A stretch of DNA of 5,827 nucleotides, taken from the NCBI GenBank assembly GCA_016278585.1, contig JADQBO010000423.1:1-5827 (forward strand), given 5' to 3'. Source of the DNA: Desulfosporosinus sp. (GTDB taxonomy: Bacteria; Bacillota; Desulfitobacteriia; Desulfitobacteriales; Desulfitobacteriaceae). The position numbers and the translations under genes were made by a program. Positions 5,221-5,827 of this stretch are shown in pieces (position 1 is the stretch's first letter; each line of letters begins with the position of its first letter). Under the pieces are notes generated by a model. The model was not told the DNA's origin, searched no databases, and saw only the letters and a list, made by a program, of their open reading frames with translations.

Positions 5221-5827
5221 TTATTGGTCTTTCTTTGCCGAAGGCAACCCCAGCAGACTCCCGGTCATTCCCAAGACCGCGCTTAGCGACATCACCACCG
5301 CCCCTATGCCTACTATAAGTTCTTCTCTTGGCGGTAACGGAATAAAGGGAAGAGGCCCCGCCATCTGAGTATACAGGTAATTTATCGAACCTGCTGATAA
5401 GCCCACCGCTAGTAGACCACCCGCCAAGGTCAATACCAACCCTTCTAATAAAAACGGCCAGGCAATAAACTGTTCCGGTGCTCCAAGTAACCTCAAAGTG
5501 TTAATTTGCTCCTTACTATTAGCGATCCCCAGCCTAATAATATGGGAGATAATAACGAGGGTGGATAATCCCACAGCAATGACAACCAGCAACCCGATCA
5601 GTCTCAATACCCCTGCCAACTGATGAAGACGATCCAAGACTTCCCGGTTATCTCGAATATGTTCTACCTCTGCCATCTGGTTTAATGTTTCCAAGACTGG
5701 ATCCATCTCTGCCAGATTGATTTTTAATTCAATAAACCCACTAAAGGGATTATCCTCAAATTTCTTCAGAACATTGGCTTCTTTGCCGAGAATTTCCGCC
5801 ATCCGTTGGTAGGCTTCCTCTTTATCA
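5221..5827 (-). CDS. ftsX: FtsX-like ABC transporter permease, C-terminal part (5' end beyond window)
   Basis: FtsX is the membrane subunit of the FtsEX complex, which uses FtsE ATPase activity to control peptidoglycan hydrolases at division or during elongation. The frame is open from the right edge and gives 201 residues of an expected 290-300. The methionine at 5802 is internal, because DKEEAYQR precedes it in frame with no stop. Counting from that methionine, there is the end of the external domain (NPFSGFIELK, 18-27), a segment at 67-88, the typical IIRLGIANSKEQINTLRLLGA loop region (88-108), PFLLEGL (116-122) leading into a segment at about 117-140, and a last segment at 162-186. The tail LPSAKKDQ is cytoplasmic. 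The family motifs are recognisable but somewhat diverged (SHIIRL where NTIRL is usual, LRLLGA where MRLVGA is usual). FtsE is presumably encoded upstream, outside the window. No hydrolase gene follows. Confidence 0.88.
   Translation of the reverse strand, partial: DKEEAYQRMAEILGKEANVLKKFEDNPFSGFIELKINLAEMDPVLETLNQMAEVEHIRDNREVLDRLHQLAGVLRLIGLLVVIAVGLSTLVIISHIIRLGIANSKEQINTLRLLGAPEQFIAWPFLLEGLVLTLAGGLLAVGLSAGSINYLYTQMAGPLPFIPLPPREELIVGIGAVVMSLSAVLGMTGSLLGLPSAKKDQ

Overview
The window looks like ordinary chromosome from a Gram-positive Clostridia-type bacterium. The moderate GC content, strong AGGAGG-type ribosome binding sites, a UPF0182 membrane protein and a sigma-54-style promoter in front of acyl-CoA genes would all fit the Desulfitobacterium/Desulfosporosinus group. 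That placement is an inference from style and protein flavour, not a proven identity. No tRNA, rRNA, CRISPR array, complete insertion sequence or phage gene was seen.

Layout. Positions 1-1894 (minus strand) hold a two-gene acyl-CoA operon. The first gene is a complete thiolase / acetyl-CoA C-acyltransferase (536-1894). It is followed after 41 bp by an acyl-CoA dehydrogenase whose C-terminal half runs off the left edge (1-494). Positions 1895-2341 are a 447-bp divergent intergenic region with the most informative non-coding signals. These are a near-consensus sigma-54 (-24/-12) promoter pointing at the thiolase, embedded in a 37-bp palindrome, and farther upstream two close copies plus one decayed copy of an 18-bp dyad (TGTCTACNANNGGAGACA) placed like enhancer sites. 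Positions 2342-5080 (plus strand) encode a 912-residue UPF0182 (COG1615) integral membrane protein with seven predicted membrane segments and a large external domain. A perfect 17-bp hairpin (5116-5153) lies between this gene and the convergent 3' end of an ftsX-like permease gene (5221-5827, minus strand, N-terminus off the right edge).

How the genes work together. Thiolase and acyl-CoA dehydrogenase catalyse the last and first steps of a beta-oxidation-type cycle, so the left operon probably serves short-chain fatty-acid or butyrate-type metabolism. The sequence suggests it is switched on by a sigma-54 activator encoded elsewhere. The UPF0182 protein and FtsX are both envelope proteins but are convergently transcribed, so nothing in the window ties them into one pathway. 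No clearly new multi-gene system is visible. The most promising undescribed element is the sigma-54 control region.
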